From: an uncultured Candidatus Altimarinota bacterium | Lineage (GTDB): Bacteria > Patescibacteriota > Gracilibacteria > CAIRYL01 | DNA: 44,942 nucleotides | Direction: 5' to 3' | Assembly (NCBI GenBank): GCA_947311245.1 | Contig: CAMZKJ010000005.1 | Location: forward strand, 1 to 44,942 | Shown: in pieces, positions 34,238 through 43,900 of the stretch | Position numbering within the stretch: the first letter of the stretch is position 1 | Layout: each line of letters begins with the position of its first letter | Notes under the pieces: generated by a model | Database searches by the model: none | The model's input: the letters and a program-made list of their open reading frames with translations, nothing else | Told to the model about the DNA's origin: nothing | Made by a program: the position numbers and the translations under genes

Positions 34238-35239
34238 TTATAATTTTTCTAATAATTTCTTAAGTCTACTTTGTGCATTAACAACCAAAGGATGCCCAAC
34301 CGGAAGTCTTTCTATAACCTGCTTTAGCTGTAAAACACATCTATCAAAATATTTTTTTGCTTCAGAAAAATTTTTACTTTTTTGCAATTTCTTTGCTCTG
34401 TTGTATTCACTTAATGCTTTAAAAAATAATTTAGAATCTTCATATTTAACAGAGTAAAAGCTTTGATTTCCACGTATTACTTCGTCATGAGTTTCTGTTG
34501 ATACAATATTTATATTTGTTAAATCATCCAAACTCTCTATCAAAAAAGGCTCTGAGACATCTGGAGTTTTTCTCCAATCCCAAACTCTTACACCTTTTTT
34601 TTCATAGGCACTCTCTCCTCCTGTATTAACATCCATCAATAGTGCAACTTTTTTCCCATCTATTTCTCCCAGCTCTACTACTATAGAATGGTGAATAGAG
34701 TTATTGCGTATTACTAATTTTGAATTTATATTCATTTGCTTTAAATATTCTCGTATTAACTCTGAAATAGAACTACAAATAGAAGTTTGAGTAAGTGCCA
34801 AATCAACAGCATTCACAGGAAGAGATTCTGTCCAAGAAAATGGATATTTTTTTACAATATCTGAATAATATTGTTCAATAAAGGTTTGAATCGCTTGTAA
34901 GTTCTCGGTTACCTCTTTTGTTTCCAATCTGGTTTCCGATTTTTTTTGCAATGAGAGATGTGGAGATTTTTTATTATGAAATGTCTTAAGATCTTTTTCT
35001 TTCAAAAAGCCAAATGACTTATCTTTTAATTTTTTTAAAACAGTACCGAGAGCTATTAACTCTGCAATAGACAAATTATCAAAATACTCAGGATTTAACA
35101 CTTTTAATTTTTGAACATCTGTATCTTTTAATACATAACAACTCATACGTTTTTCATCACACTCTCCAAAATCCTCTCTTATAAACAAAACCCTATTCTC
35201 ACAAAAATTTAAAAATGAATTACATGTGCTGTGTATCAT
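34238..35239 (-). CDS. Hypothetical protein with a possible transglutaminase-like Cys-His-Asp core
   Basis: I prefer the ATG at 35237-35239 (333 residues) over a TTG at 35251. No family is recognised with confidence. A central region of about 140-210 reads like a transglutaminase/cysteine-peptidase fold: C155 at the start of a helix (TSICSSISELIREYL), H183 or H184 in a strand (IHHSIVVEL), and D203 in ALLMDVNTG. The C-terminal 90 residues are helical, Lys-rich and TPR-like. It has no signal peptide. A well-formed promoter lies directly upstream, so the gene is probably expressed alone. Confidence 0.6.
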   Translation of the reverse strand: MIHSTCNSFLNFCENRVLFIREDFGECDEKRMSCYVLKDTDVQKLKVLNPEYFDNLSIAELIALGTVLKKLKDKSFGFLKEKDLKTFHNKKSPHLSLQKKSETRLETKEVTENLQAIQTFIEQYYSDIVKKYPFSWTESLPVNAVDLALTQTSICSSISELIREYLKQMNINSKLVIRNNSIHHSIVVELGEIDGKKVALLMDVNTGGESAYEKKGVRVWDWRKTPDVSEPFLIESLDDLTNINIVSTETHDEVIRGNQSFYSVKYEDSKLFFKALSEYNRAKKLQKSKNFSEAKKYFDRCVLQLKQVIERLPVGHPLVVNAQSRLKKLLEKL

Positions 35240-35273
35240 AGATAATCTCAAAAATAAAACAATATTTCAGATT

Positions 35274-35302
35274 ATTATATCAAAATTTTACAGATTTTTC
35301 AA
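35274..35302 (-). promoter_or_regulatory. Promoter of the transglutaminase-like gene
   Basis: On the minus strand TTGAAA (35297-35302), 17 bases, then TATAAT (35274-35279), preceded by TGA to give an extended -10. This is the closest match to the sigma-70 consensus in the window. Transcription would start about 28 bases before the ATG. Confidence 0.7.
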
Positions 35303-35320
35303 CTTAAAACATATAATATT

Positions 35321-35349
35321 TTGTAATACACATATAAACAGAGTATTAT
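35321..35349 (+). promoter_or_regulatory. Promoter of glyS
   Basis: TTGTAA (35321-35326), 17 bases, then TATTAT (35344-35349). The expected start near 35356 gives a leader of about 25 bases with no room for a T-box, so control of glyS by uncharged tRNA through such a leader is unlikely. Confidence 0.6.
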
Positions 35350-35380
35350 AAAATTATTACAATATTTAATTACACTAAAC

Positions 35381-36844
35381 ATGACGAAACCAATGCCAAC
35401 GATGCAACAAATTCAATCTCTTTGTAAAAGACGAGGAATTGTTTCTTTAGGATCAGATATTTATGGAGGATTTGGAAATACATATTCATACGGACCATAT
35501 GGTTCACAAATAAAAAAAAATATTAAAGATTTATGGTGGAAAAACTTTGTTGAAAACCGTTCTGATATTATGGGAATAGATGGAGATATTTTCTTACACC
35601 CAAAAGCTTGGGAAGCAAGTGGGCATGTTGCAGGATTTAACGACCAATTAATTGATTGTAAAGATTGTAAGGCTAGAATTAGAGCAGACCATCTTGTAGA
35701 AGATAGCCTAAAAATGGATTGCGAGGGAATGAGTGATGAAGCGGTTACAAAACTTATTAAAGATAATAATTTACAATGCCCAAATTGTAAAAGTGAAAAC
35801 TTAACAGAAGCACGAAAATTCAATCTCATGTTTAAAACAGAACTCAGTAAAACTGCAAAAGCAGGAGATGATAATTTTGTATATTTACGACCAGAAACAG
35901 CTCAAGCAATATTTCTTGAATTTAAAAATGTTGTAGATAACACTCGAGCAAAAGTTCCATTTGGACTCGCTCAAATTGGAAAAGCATTTCGAAATGAAAT
36001 TACACCAGGGAATTTCATTTTTCGACAATTAGAATTTGAACAAATGGAAATTGAATATTTTTTCTCTCCACCAAAAAACTGGACAGAAAACAAAGAAAAA
36101 TTAATGAGTTTAGGGCATATTAACGATTGGGACGAAGAATCTCGAAACCATATCAATGCACAATTTGATGCATGGTCAAAAGATATTGATAATTGGTGTG
36201 AAATTGTTGGGCTTGATTCGAAAAAATGTCATGCGATTGAACATGCTCCAGAAAAATTATCGCATTATTCAAAACGAACATTCGATATTGAGTTTGATTT
36301 TCCTTTTGGACAAAAAGAATTATATGGGTGTGCATATCGAACAGATTTTGATTTATCTCAACATCAAAAATTTTCTGGGAAAAAATTAGAATATAGAGAT
36401 CCTCAAACCAATGAAGTCTATACTCCTCATGTGTTAGAACCGACATTTGGACTTGGACGAACATTTTTAGCTATTTTAACTTCTGCTTACGAAGAAGAAA
36501 AATTAGAAGACGGAACAAGCCGAACTGTTTTACATTTAAAACCAGCTATTGCACCAGTAAAAGTTGCAATATTACCACTTATGAAAAAAGACGGACTACC
36601 AGAAATTTCAAAAGAAATTTTACAAGATCTTCAAAGCTTTGGAGCATGTGAATACGATGAAGGAGGACAAATTGGAAAACGATATCGACGACAAGACGAA
36701 ATTGGAACGCCAGTTTGTATCACTGTTGATTACGATACAAAAGAAGATAATACCGTTACAGTGCGAGACCGAGACACAATGAAACAAGAGCGAATAAAAA
36801 TTTCAGATTTAAAAACATATTTATTTACAAAATATTTTGGGTAA
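35381..36844 (+). CDS. glyS: Glycyl-tRNA synthetase, alpha2 (single-chain) type
   Basis: The protein has 487 residues of class II synthetase. The N-terminus LCKRRGIVSLGSDIYGG and FGNTYSYGPYGSQIKKNI are typical of the alpha2 GlyRS found in archaea, eukaryotes and some bacteria. A zinc-binding insertion has CKDC (about 95) and CPNC (about 130). Motif 2 is FRNEITPGNFIFRQLEFEQMEIEYF and motif 3 GLGRTFLAIL; the C-terminal anticodon-binding domain starts near 385 (IAPVKVAILPL). It charges tRNA-Gly. It is monocistronic, with its own promoter and terminator. Confidence 0.95.
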   Translation: MTKPMPTMQQIQSLCKRRGIVSLGSDIYGGFGNTYSYGPYGSQIKKNIKDLWWKNFVENRSDIMGIDGDIFLHPKAWEASGHVAGFNDQLIDCKDCKARIRADHLVEDSLKMDCEGMSDEAVTKLIKDNNLQCPNCKSENLTEARKFNLMFKTELSKTAKAGDDNFVYLRPETAQAIFLEFKNVVDNTRAKVPFGLAQIGKAFRNEITPGNFIFRQLEFEQMEIEYFFSPPKNWTENKEKLMSLGHINDWDEESRNHINAQFDAWSKDIDNWCEIVGLDSKKCHAIEHAPEKLSHYSKRTFDIEFDFPFGQKELYGCAYRTDFDLSQHQKFSGKKLEYRDPQTNEVYTPHVLEPTFGLGRTFLAILTSAYEEEKLEDGTSRTVLHLKPAIAPVKVAILPLMKKDGLPEISKEILQDLQSFGACEYDEGGQIGKRYRRQDEIGTPVCITVDYDTKEDNTVTVRDRDTMKQERIKISDLKTYLFTKYFG

Positions 36845-36870
36845 AAACTCTATAGACCACATTTATTTAC

Positions 36871-36907
36871 AAAAAAAAGTGAATGCAAATATGCATTCAC
36901 TTTTTTA
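36871..36907. terminator. Bidirectional terminator between glyS and the DUF11 surface protein gene
   Basis: Stem GTGAATGCA/TGCATTCAC (36879-36887 with 36892-36900, loop AATA) is flanked by A and T runs that extend the pairing by six bases. It serves glyS on the plus strand and the converging surface protein gene on the minus strand. Confidence 0.85.
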
Positions 36908-36938
36908 AATTATATTATTTTTATATTTTTTAATAATA

Positions 36939-39551
36939 TTACACTATTCTTCGTCTGTTATATATATATAACCCAGCAAACATAAGTGCTAATCCAAATG
37001 GAATCATTGGAGCATCTAAACCAGTTTGAATTAACTTACGAGGTCTTGTAACTGTACTGGTATTACTGTTTGGAGTATACAAATTTTGAAGACTTCCTTG
37101 TTGGCTCGATACAACCGTTGTTGTTGTTTCTGCCATTTTTTTCATTTCAATTGTTTGAGAACCCGCTTTTAAAATATTTTTAATTTCTGTTCCTGCTAAA
37201 ATATGAGATTTGACTTTCATAGTAACCGTTTTTGTAAACGTGTCGCCAACTGGTAAAAATTTACGTTTAAATTTAAGAGTTGTAGGATCAACCAATCTTT
37301 TTTCTGAACCATTTACTGGCTCCAAATATTCTTTTGGAAACATATCAAACAGCATTACATTTTTCAAATCTTCCGAACCTATATTTTTTAATGATAACGT
37401 ATATGTAATTATTTCTCCTGCTTTTACTTCAGATTTATCAGCTGTTTTTGTAAGTCTATATGCTTCTTCTGTAGATGTTGAAGCTACTAAGTGTGTAGGA
37501 GTAGGAGTAACTGTTTCTGATACAATATCGCCAGCTTTCATATATACGATATCAAATTTCCCAACTCCTTCAGATTTTTTAACGTTAGGACATTTATAAT
37601 CTATTTCAAAAGATTTAATTGTAAGTTTCGATTGAGCATTTCCTTCTTTTGCTTTTAATTTTACATCAAATGTAAATGAAAGATTTCCATTTGATGAAAT
37701 TGGATCTTCAAGAATAAATATACCTTTGTTCAATTTTGCTCCTTCAATATTTGTAATGTCAGATTGTTGAATATTTTCTGACTCAAATTTCATTTCAACT
37801 TTTGTATTATGCGCATATGAAGTTCCTTTATTTAAAATAATCACTTTATATGTGAGTTCAGAATCAGTGTTTTTTGCAATAGTTGCAATTTGTTTTTCTG
37901 TTGCATCTGAATATTTTGAATCTTTTTCACCTTTCTGTTTAACAAATGCATTAATACTTAACTCAATTGTTGAGTCTGTATTACATCCTCCTCCCGAACC
38001 ACTACTAGATGTTGATGTTGACGTTCCGTGAGTATTTGGCGTAGTTGTTGGAACTGGTGTAGTTGTTGGAACTGGTGTGGTTGTTGGAACCGGTGTGGTT
38101 GTTGGAACCGGTGTGGTTGTTGGAACCGGTGTAGTTGTTGGAACAATATTATTAATTGTAACCGTATTACTATCTCTATTATTTGTCAGATCTGTTGTTT
38201 CTGTTTCATTATCTGATTTAATTACTGCAGTATTCGTAATTGTTGTGCCATCTGCAAGACCTGTTTTTGTTTTAAGTGTATACTTAATTTCATATACCGT
38301 TTCATCAGAAATATCTCCTAATTCACACGAAATATAATCCCCTTGAAACAAGGCAACTAAAGGATCGTTATTATATGAAATTTTACAATTTGCACCTGCG
38401 GGAGATACAAGCATAAATGTCGAGGAGTCTAATAATGCATTATCAAATATATCATTAATTATTACATTTGTAGCGGTCAATAAATCTGTTCCGTCTCTTT
38501 TTGTATTTTGATACGAAAGAGTATACTCAACGGTTTCTCCAGATTTTACCTCCGTTTTATCTGAAACTTTCTCAACTCGTACATCACTTGTTCGCTCCGT
38601 ATTTTGCACAACAATAGTTTGTCTATCTGAATTATTAGTTTTATCAGAACTATTACTTTCATTATCTGAAGAAATTGTTGCCGTATTTTTTAATTGTGTT
38701 CCATTTGTAATATTGGGCTTTGTTGTAAGTGTATATTTAATTATATGATCTGTATTATCTACAATATTTCCAATAGAGCATTCTATATATCCATTTTGAA
38801 ATACTGCAACTAAAGGATCTGGATCTTGTTTTACCGCACATATACCGTTAGTAGGAGTTAACAAAGTAAAACTATCTGGATTAAAATTTGCATCAAACAA
38901 ATCTTTTATTAGAACATTTTCTGCAGCTAATGATCCGATATTGTTATATACTAGTGTATATTCAACTGTTTCTCCAGACTGTATAACTGATTTATTTACA
39001 GACTTCGTAAGAGAAAGATCACTTTCTGCAACGTTAATCGAGCTTACAATTGCTGTTGAAGTACTTGATCTATTATTTGCTTTTAGCGAATCAAGCTCTC
39101 CTTCTGTGGTAATAGTTGCAGAATTTTTAACTTCTTCCCCTATTACTGCATTATTATTTACAGGCACTGTATATGTAATTGTTCGTGATGTATTTGGAAG
39201 AATTTCTGCAATATCACAATAAATATAATCCCCTTGAAACAATGCAACTAAAGGATCTGGATCTCTTGTTACGCTACACGTATCATTTGAATTTTCATAT
39301 GTAAATGAAGTAGAGAATAAATCAATATTTTTATTTGAGATAAAATCCTTAATTGTACTAACTGGTACAGCAACATCTGCAAGATTTTTAATCTCTAATG
39401 TATAAGTAATTGAATCTCCTGGTATAACCTGAGAAACCGAGGCAGTTTTTTCTATACTGATATCTATATCAGCTGCTGATGCGGCTCCTCCTGCAAAAAT
39501 CGCAGCAATAGCACCAACATAAAAAAGTGATTTTTTTAAAATATTTAGCAT
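36939..39551 (-). CDS. Cell-surface protein with DUF11 repeats and a C-terminal sorting signal
   Basis: The protein has 870 residues. A signal peptide (LKKSLFYVGAIAAIFAGGAASA) precedes three DUF11-type domains (about 28-165, 175-315, 320-460), each with a cysteine pair around DPLVALFQGDYI. A linker of about six PTTTPV units, a Ser/Gly patch, a Cys-containing domain and a further DUF11 repeat (about 705-805) follow. The C-terminus has LIQTG (840-844), a hydrophobic helix and NRRRIV, the layout of a sortase substrate with I in place of P. A wall- or membrane-anchored adhesin or envelope coat protein is likely. It is flanked by a promoter (39618-39646) and a terminator. Confidence 0.88.
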   Translation of the reverse strand: MLNILKKSLFYVGAIAAIFAGGAASAADIDISIEKTASVSQVIPGDSITYTLEIKNLADVAVPVSTIKDFISNKNIDLFSTSFTYENSNDTCSVTRDPDPLVALFQGDYIYCDIAEILPNTSRTITYTVPVNNNAVIGEEVKNSATITTEGELDSLKANNRSSTSTAIVSSINVAESDLSLTKSVNKSVIQSGETVEYTLVYNNIGSLAAENVLIKDLFDANFNPDSFTLLTPTNGICAVKQDPDPLVAVFQNGYIECSIGNIVDNTDHIIKYTLTTKPNITNGTQLKNTATISSDNESNSSDKTNNSDRQTIVVQNTERTSDVRVEKVSDKTEVKSGETVEYTLSYQNTKRDGTDLLTATNVIINDIFDNALLDSSTFMLVSPAGANCKISYNNDPLVALFQGDYISCELGDISDETVYEIKYTLKTKTGLADGTTITNTAVIKSDNETETTDLTNNRDSNTVTINNIVPTTTPVPTTTPVPTTTPVPTTTPVPTTTPVPTTTPNTHGTSTSTSSSGSGGGCNTDSTIELSINAFVKQKGEKDSKYSDATEKQIATIAKNTDSELTYKVIILNKGTSYAHNTKVEMKFESENIQQSDITNIEGAKLNKGIFILEDPISSNGNLSFTFDVKLKAKEGNAQSKLTIKSFEIDYKCPNVKKSEGVGKFDIVYMKAGDIVSETVTPTPTHLVASTSTEEAYRLTKTADKSEVKAGEIITYTLSLKNIGSEDLKNVMLFDMFPKEYLEPVNGSEKRLVDPTTLKFKRKFLPVGDTFTKTVTMKVKSHILAGTEIKNILKAGSQTIEMKKMAETTTTVVSSQQGSLQNLYTPNSNTSTVTRPRKLIQTGLDAPMIPFGLALMFAGLYIYNRRRIV
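38044..38145. repeat. 18-bp tandem repeat encoding PTTTPV units
   Basis: About five and two-thirds copies of an 18-base unit (plus strand GTTGTTGGAACYGGTGTR) encode the Thr/Pro linker of the surface protein on the minus strand. Copies differ only at two wobble-type positions. Copy number changes would keep the frame and alter linker length. Confidence 0.9.
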
Positions 39552-39582
39552 TTTGTATGTATGTAAAAAAGTGAGTATTTAT

Positions 39583-39616
39583 ATATGATATTTATTATTA
39601 TATTTTAATATCATAT
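39583..39616. promoter_or_regulatory. 10-bp inverted repeat in the leader of the DUF11 gene
   Basis: ATATGATATT (39583-39592) and AATATCATAT (39607-39616) are perfect inverted arms, 14 bases apart, between the -10 box and the start codon. It could be an operator or an mRNA hairpin; AT-rich context lowers its significance. Confidence 0.35.
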
Positions 39617-39617
39617 T

Positions 39618-39646
39618 ATTTTACCACTATTTTAATATATACACAA
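39618..39646 (-). promoter_or_regulatory. Promoter of the DUF11 surface protein gene
   Basis: On the minus strand TTGTGT (39641-39646), 17 bases, then TAAAAT (39618-39623). The transcript would start near 39611, leaving a leader of about 60 bases that contains half of an inverted repeat. Confidence 0.45.
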
Positions 39647-39702
39647 TAGGTAATTTGCAATTTTATAGAAATATTATTAAAACAAGTTTTCTCTATACTA
39701 AT

Positions 39703-39736
39703 AAACTCTTTATATAAGAGTTTGTATAAAGAGTTT
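39703..39736. terminator. Overlapping hairpins downstream of tgt
   Basis: AAACTCTTTATA (39703-39714) pairs perfectly with TATAAAGAGTTT (39725-39736). The same left arm can instead pair its first eight bases with AAGAGTTT at 39716-39723. On the plus strand the long stem is followed by only a few T. On the minus strand it lies just past the tgt stop but lacks a clear T run, so termination of mfd-tgt here is likely but not certain. Confidence 0.45.
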
Positions 39737-39756
39737 TAGCTATTTTTACAGATCTA

Positions 39757-40881
39757 TTATAAATATTGTTCTAAAAAGTTATTTTTAAATTCTTTATATT
39801 TATTTTCAAAAATTGCATTTCGTGCATTACTCATTAATTCTTGATAGAAAAATAAATTATGAATAGTTGCATATTTTTGTCCTAAACTTTCACCAACTTT
39901 TAATAAGTGATGAATATAACTTCGTGTACATTTTTTCTCTGCACATACTTCACATTTGCATTCTGGATCTAAAACACTTGAGTCTTCTGCAAATTTTGCA
40001 TTTTTTATTTTTATGACTCCTTTTTTTGTAAATACACTACCATGTCGTGCATTTCGTGCAGGAAGAACACAATCAAACATATCGACCCCCCGTTCAATTG
40101 CTTCTAATAAATTTTCTGGAGTTCCAACTCCCATTAAATATCTCGCTTTTTTTTCTGGCATAAATTCTACAATTTCTTCCAATACTTGATACATTACTTC
40201 ACTTGTTTCACCAACTGCTAATCCCCCCATTGCAAATCCATCAAATGGAAGCGATGTAATTTCTTGTAAACTTTTTTTCCGCAATTCTTCAAATGCCCCA
40301 CCTTGAATAATTCCAAATAATTGTGGTCTCTCTGTTGTAGGAGTTTTTAAATCATATTGTTTGGCAAAATAATCTATTGATCTCTTTGCCCATGCCGTTG
40401 TTTTATTTACTGCATTTTCAATTGCAACAAAATCTGGAACATTTGGCGGACATTCATCAAATGCCATTAAAATATCTGACCCTAATTCTATTTGAATTTG
40501 CATAGATGTTTCTGCATCTAAATAAAATAAATCTCCATTTATATGAGAATTAAACCAAACTCCATCATTTGTAATTTTTTTTCCTTGAATTGAAAAAACT
40601 TGAAACCCTCCAGAATCAGTTAAAATTGGTTTATTCCATCGCTCCCATTTATGCAATCCTCCCATTTTTTTTATTAATTTTGAACCTGGTCGTAAATGCA
40701 AATGATATGTATTTCCTAAAGAAATTTGAGCTCCTAAATTTTCTAATTCATCAAACCCAACCGAAGCCTTTATTGCACCTCTTGTAGCCACTGGCATAAA
40801 TACAGGAGTTTGAATATCTCCATGTGGCGTCTGTAATAGTCCTACTCGTGCTTTTCCGTCTTGATGCTGATGTGTAAACAT
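39757..40881 (-). CDS. tgt: tRNA-guanine(34) transglycosylase
   Basis: The ATG at 40881 gives 374 residues; a TTG at 40911 would add ten hydrophobic residues not seen in the family. Motifs are TPVFMPVATRGAIKA, LTDSGGFQVFS (general acid Asp), GGLAVGE, LMGVGTP and the nucleophile Asp in MFDCVLPARNARHG. The zinc site is C-x-C-x2-C (CKCEVC) with a later His. It exchanges G34 for queuine or preQ1 in Asp, Asn, His and Tyr tRNAs. No queuosine synthesis gene is in the window. It lies 39 bases after mfd on the same strand. Confidence 0.95.
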   Translation of the reverse strand: MFTHQHQDGKARVGLLQTPHGDIQTPVFMPVATRGAIKASVGFDELENLGAQISLGNTYHLHLRPGSKLIKKMGGLHKWERWNKPILTDSGGFQVFSIQGKKITNDGVWFNSHINGDLFYLDAETSMQIQIELGSDILMAFDECPPNVPDFVAIENAVNKTTAWAKRSIDYFAKQYDLKTPTTERPQLFGIIQGGAFEELRKKSLQEITSLPFDGFAMGGLAVGETSEVMYQVLEEIVEFMPEKKARYLMGVGTPENLLEAIERGVDMFDCVLPARNARHGSVFTKKGVIKIKNAKFAEDSSVLDPECKCEVCAEKKCTRSYIHHLLKVGESLGQKYATIHNLFFYQELMSNARNAIFENKYKEFKNNFLEQYL

Positions 40882-40920
40882 AAAAATAAATAATGTATAT
40901 AATAGTAACAAACAAAAAAC

Positions 40921-43900
40921 TTACTCCTTCACTAAACATCCTAATGCTTTTTCAATAACCCCCACAAAATCTAATCCTAATTGTTTTTGTGGTAATACGA
41001 GAGTACTTCCAGAAATTGTCCAATTTGGTTGCACTTCTAATAACTGCATAATTTCTTTTGCTGTCACGCTTTTTGCTAAATGTAACTCAACATTATCTCC
41101 CTGAAATTTTACTGCTTTTACAAGTGCTTTTTTTGCTAGGATTTTTATTTCTAAAATTTTTACTAAATTTCTAACTTCTACTGGTAATCTTCCATATTCT
41201 TCAGAAAGCTCTTCCGATAATTCATGCAAGGTTTCGATATCTTCAATAGATGCGAATCGTTGATATATAAGAATTTTTTCTTTTGTACTGGGAATAAAAA
41301 AACTGGGAACAAATGCATTTAATGGAATTTCTATTTGCACATCTTCTATAACTTCTTCCAATTTTATTTTTTTACCTTTCTCAGTAGCATCAAATTTTGA
41401 TTGTTTTTCTAAAATTTTAATTTCTTTACTTAATAATTTTAAAAAATGATTCACTCCTATAGAATTCACTGTCCCACTTTGAGAAATACCTAAAACATCT
41501 CCAGCTCCACGAATTTCTAAATCTCTCATTGATAATTGAAATCCACTCCCCAATTCTGATGCTTCCACAATTGCTCTTAATCGTTTTTTAGAATCCATAG
41601 GTAATTTATCTTTATTATATAAAAGATAAGAATATGCTTGCCTACTACTTCGTCCAATCCGTCCACGCAATTGATATAATTGAGATAACCCAAATCTATC
41701 TGCATTATTTATAATCATTGTATTTGCATTTGGTAAATCTATACCATTTTCAATAATTGTAGAAGAAATTAAAACATCAAATTTTCCAGATTTAAAGCTT
41801 TCAATTTTATCTTCCAGTTCATGAGAATTTAATTGCCCATGAGCAACAACAAAACTTGCCTCTGGAACCAGCAATCTTAACTTATCTGCCATTGATTCTA
41901 TTGTTTCAACTCGATTATGTAAAAAATAAATTTGCCCCTTCCTCTCTAATTCTTTTTTAATCACCTCTACAATCAAAGTATCTGAAAATTTTCGAACTTC
42001 AGTTAGAATTGGAAGTCGCCCTGGTGGAGGAGTCGTAATGGTCGAAATATCTCGCAAATTATGCAATGCTAAATTTAATGTTCTCGGGATAGGTGTTGCT
42101 GTCATTGTTAAAATATGAACTCCTTTTTTCATATTTTTAATTTTTTCTTTTTGCTTTACCCCAAATCGTTGTTCTTCATCTACAATCAATAATCCTAAAT
42201 TATGAAATTTTACATCTGGAGATAACAATCGATGAGTTCCAATTAAAATATCAATTTTCCCTGCTTTTGCTTTTTCTAAAATAATTTTTTGTTCTTTTAT
42301 ACTTTTGAATCGAGAAATTTCCTCTATTACAATTCCAAAATCCCCCATTCGAGACTTGAAACTTTTATAATGTTGATCTACTAAAATAGTAATAGGTGCA
42401 ATTACTGCAACTTGTAATCCATTTTCTACAGCTTTAAAAGCAGCACGCATTGCGACTTCTGTTTTTCCAAATCCAACATCTCCACAAACAAGCCTATCCA
42501 TTGGTTTTTTCCCCTCTAAGTCTTTTTTTATATCTCTAATTGCCGCTAACTGTCCAGGAGTCGGAGAATATTGAAATGCTGCCTCAAATTCACTCATTTG
42601 CTCGGAATCTTCATTACATTGATACGCATGTGCTTTTTCTCGTTTTGCATATAGCTCTAGCAATTCTTTTGCCATTTCTGCTGTTTCTTTTTTTGCCTTT
42701 GATTGAGATTTGCTCCATTCTTTTCCTCCTAATCTTGTTAATTTTGGTTGAGAGTCTTCTGATGTTAAATATCTTGAAACTTTATCTGCATACGCAATTG
42801 GAACAAAAAGTTTATCATTTTTTAAATATTCAAGTTCTAAATATTCTCGTGTAATACCAGAAATTTCCTGTTCCGCAATTCCTAAAAATTTTCCGATTCC
42901 ATGATCTGCATGTACTACGAAATCTCCAGCTTTTAAACTCGCTAGAAAATCATTCATATCTTGATTATTTTCAGATCGTTTTTGCTGTGTTTTCATTTGA
43001 AAAACTTCTCTATCTGTTAAAAATAAAATTTTCTCTTCTTGATTTTGAAATGAAGGAGGTACAAATTCTGCATTTCCAGCATCGACTAAAGCAATAGGAG
43101 AAAATAAATCAAACTTTGAAGAAAATGGAATATTTTCTTCTTCAAAAATTGTTTTAATTTCTTCAAATCGTTTTGTTACTAAAATAGTTTTCCAACCTGT
43201 ATTAATTTTTTCTCGTAAATCATTTAAAAAGTCTGGAATATTGTAAAATTTTAAAAGTGACAAAAATCGTAAATGTAAACTTTCTACTTGATTAATAGGA
43301 AATACAGAATTTTCAATTATTTTTGCAGGACTTTGTAATAATATATTTTGAAAATCTTCATTTAAATCCGAAAACTCTTCTATAAATAATAAATCTTTTG
43401 CCGTTATTAAATCTGTTAATTTTGAAGTGAGTTCTTCATTTCCAACCGCTAAAATTTCTTGTTCTTTTATTTCTTCTTGTATATTCATATTTTGCACAGA
43501 ATCTATGCTTTCAATTTTTTCAATTACATCAAAATTAAAACTGATAACAATTTCACTCTTTGCTCCTAATGGGAAAATAATAATTTGTTCTCCTTTTTTA
43601 ATAAATTCCCCTTCTTCTAAATAGTGCTGAGAATATGAATGTTTATATCCTGCTGTTTCAAGTTTTTTAAATAAAACCGAATGCGTAAGCATATCAGATT
43701 TTTTTAGTAAAAACTTCTTATGACTCAAACTTATAGAATGTGGATATAAATCCATAGCTTGTTCACGAGAAAGGAAGAAAATAGTTTTTTGTTTTTCTGC
43801 AATTTTATTTGCTAATAAAAACTTATCTCGTTCAATATCTTTTTCTATAGAAGAAACTCCAAGATAACATGTAGAATATTCATTTGATAAAAAAGATGTA

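Noticed and set aside
35303-35380. A T-box leader for glyS
   Set aside because: The distance from the predicted transcription start to the ATG is only about 25 bases, far too short.
38044-38145. Short tandem repeats that could be a CRISPR or regulatory array
   Set aside because: An 18-bp in-frame repeat without spacers encoding a PTTTPV linker.
38028-38216. Plus-strand Cys/Trp-rich frame over the Thr/Pro linker
   Set aside because: An antisense product of the 18-bp repeat inside a clear minus-strand gene.
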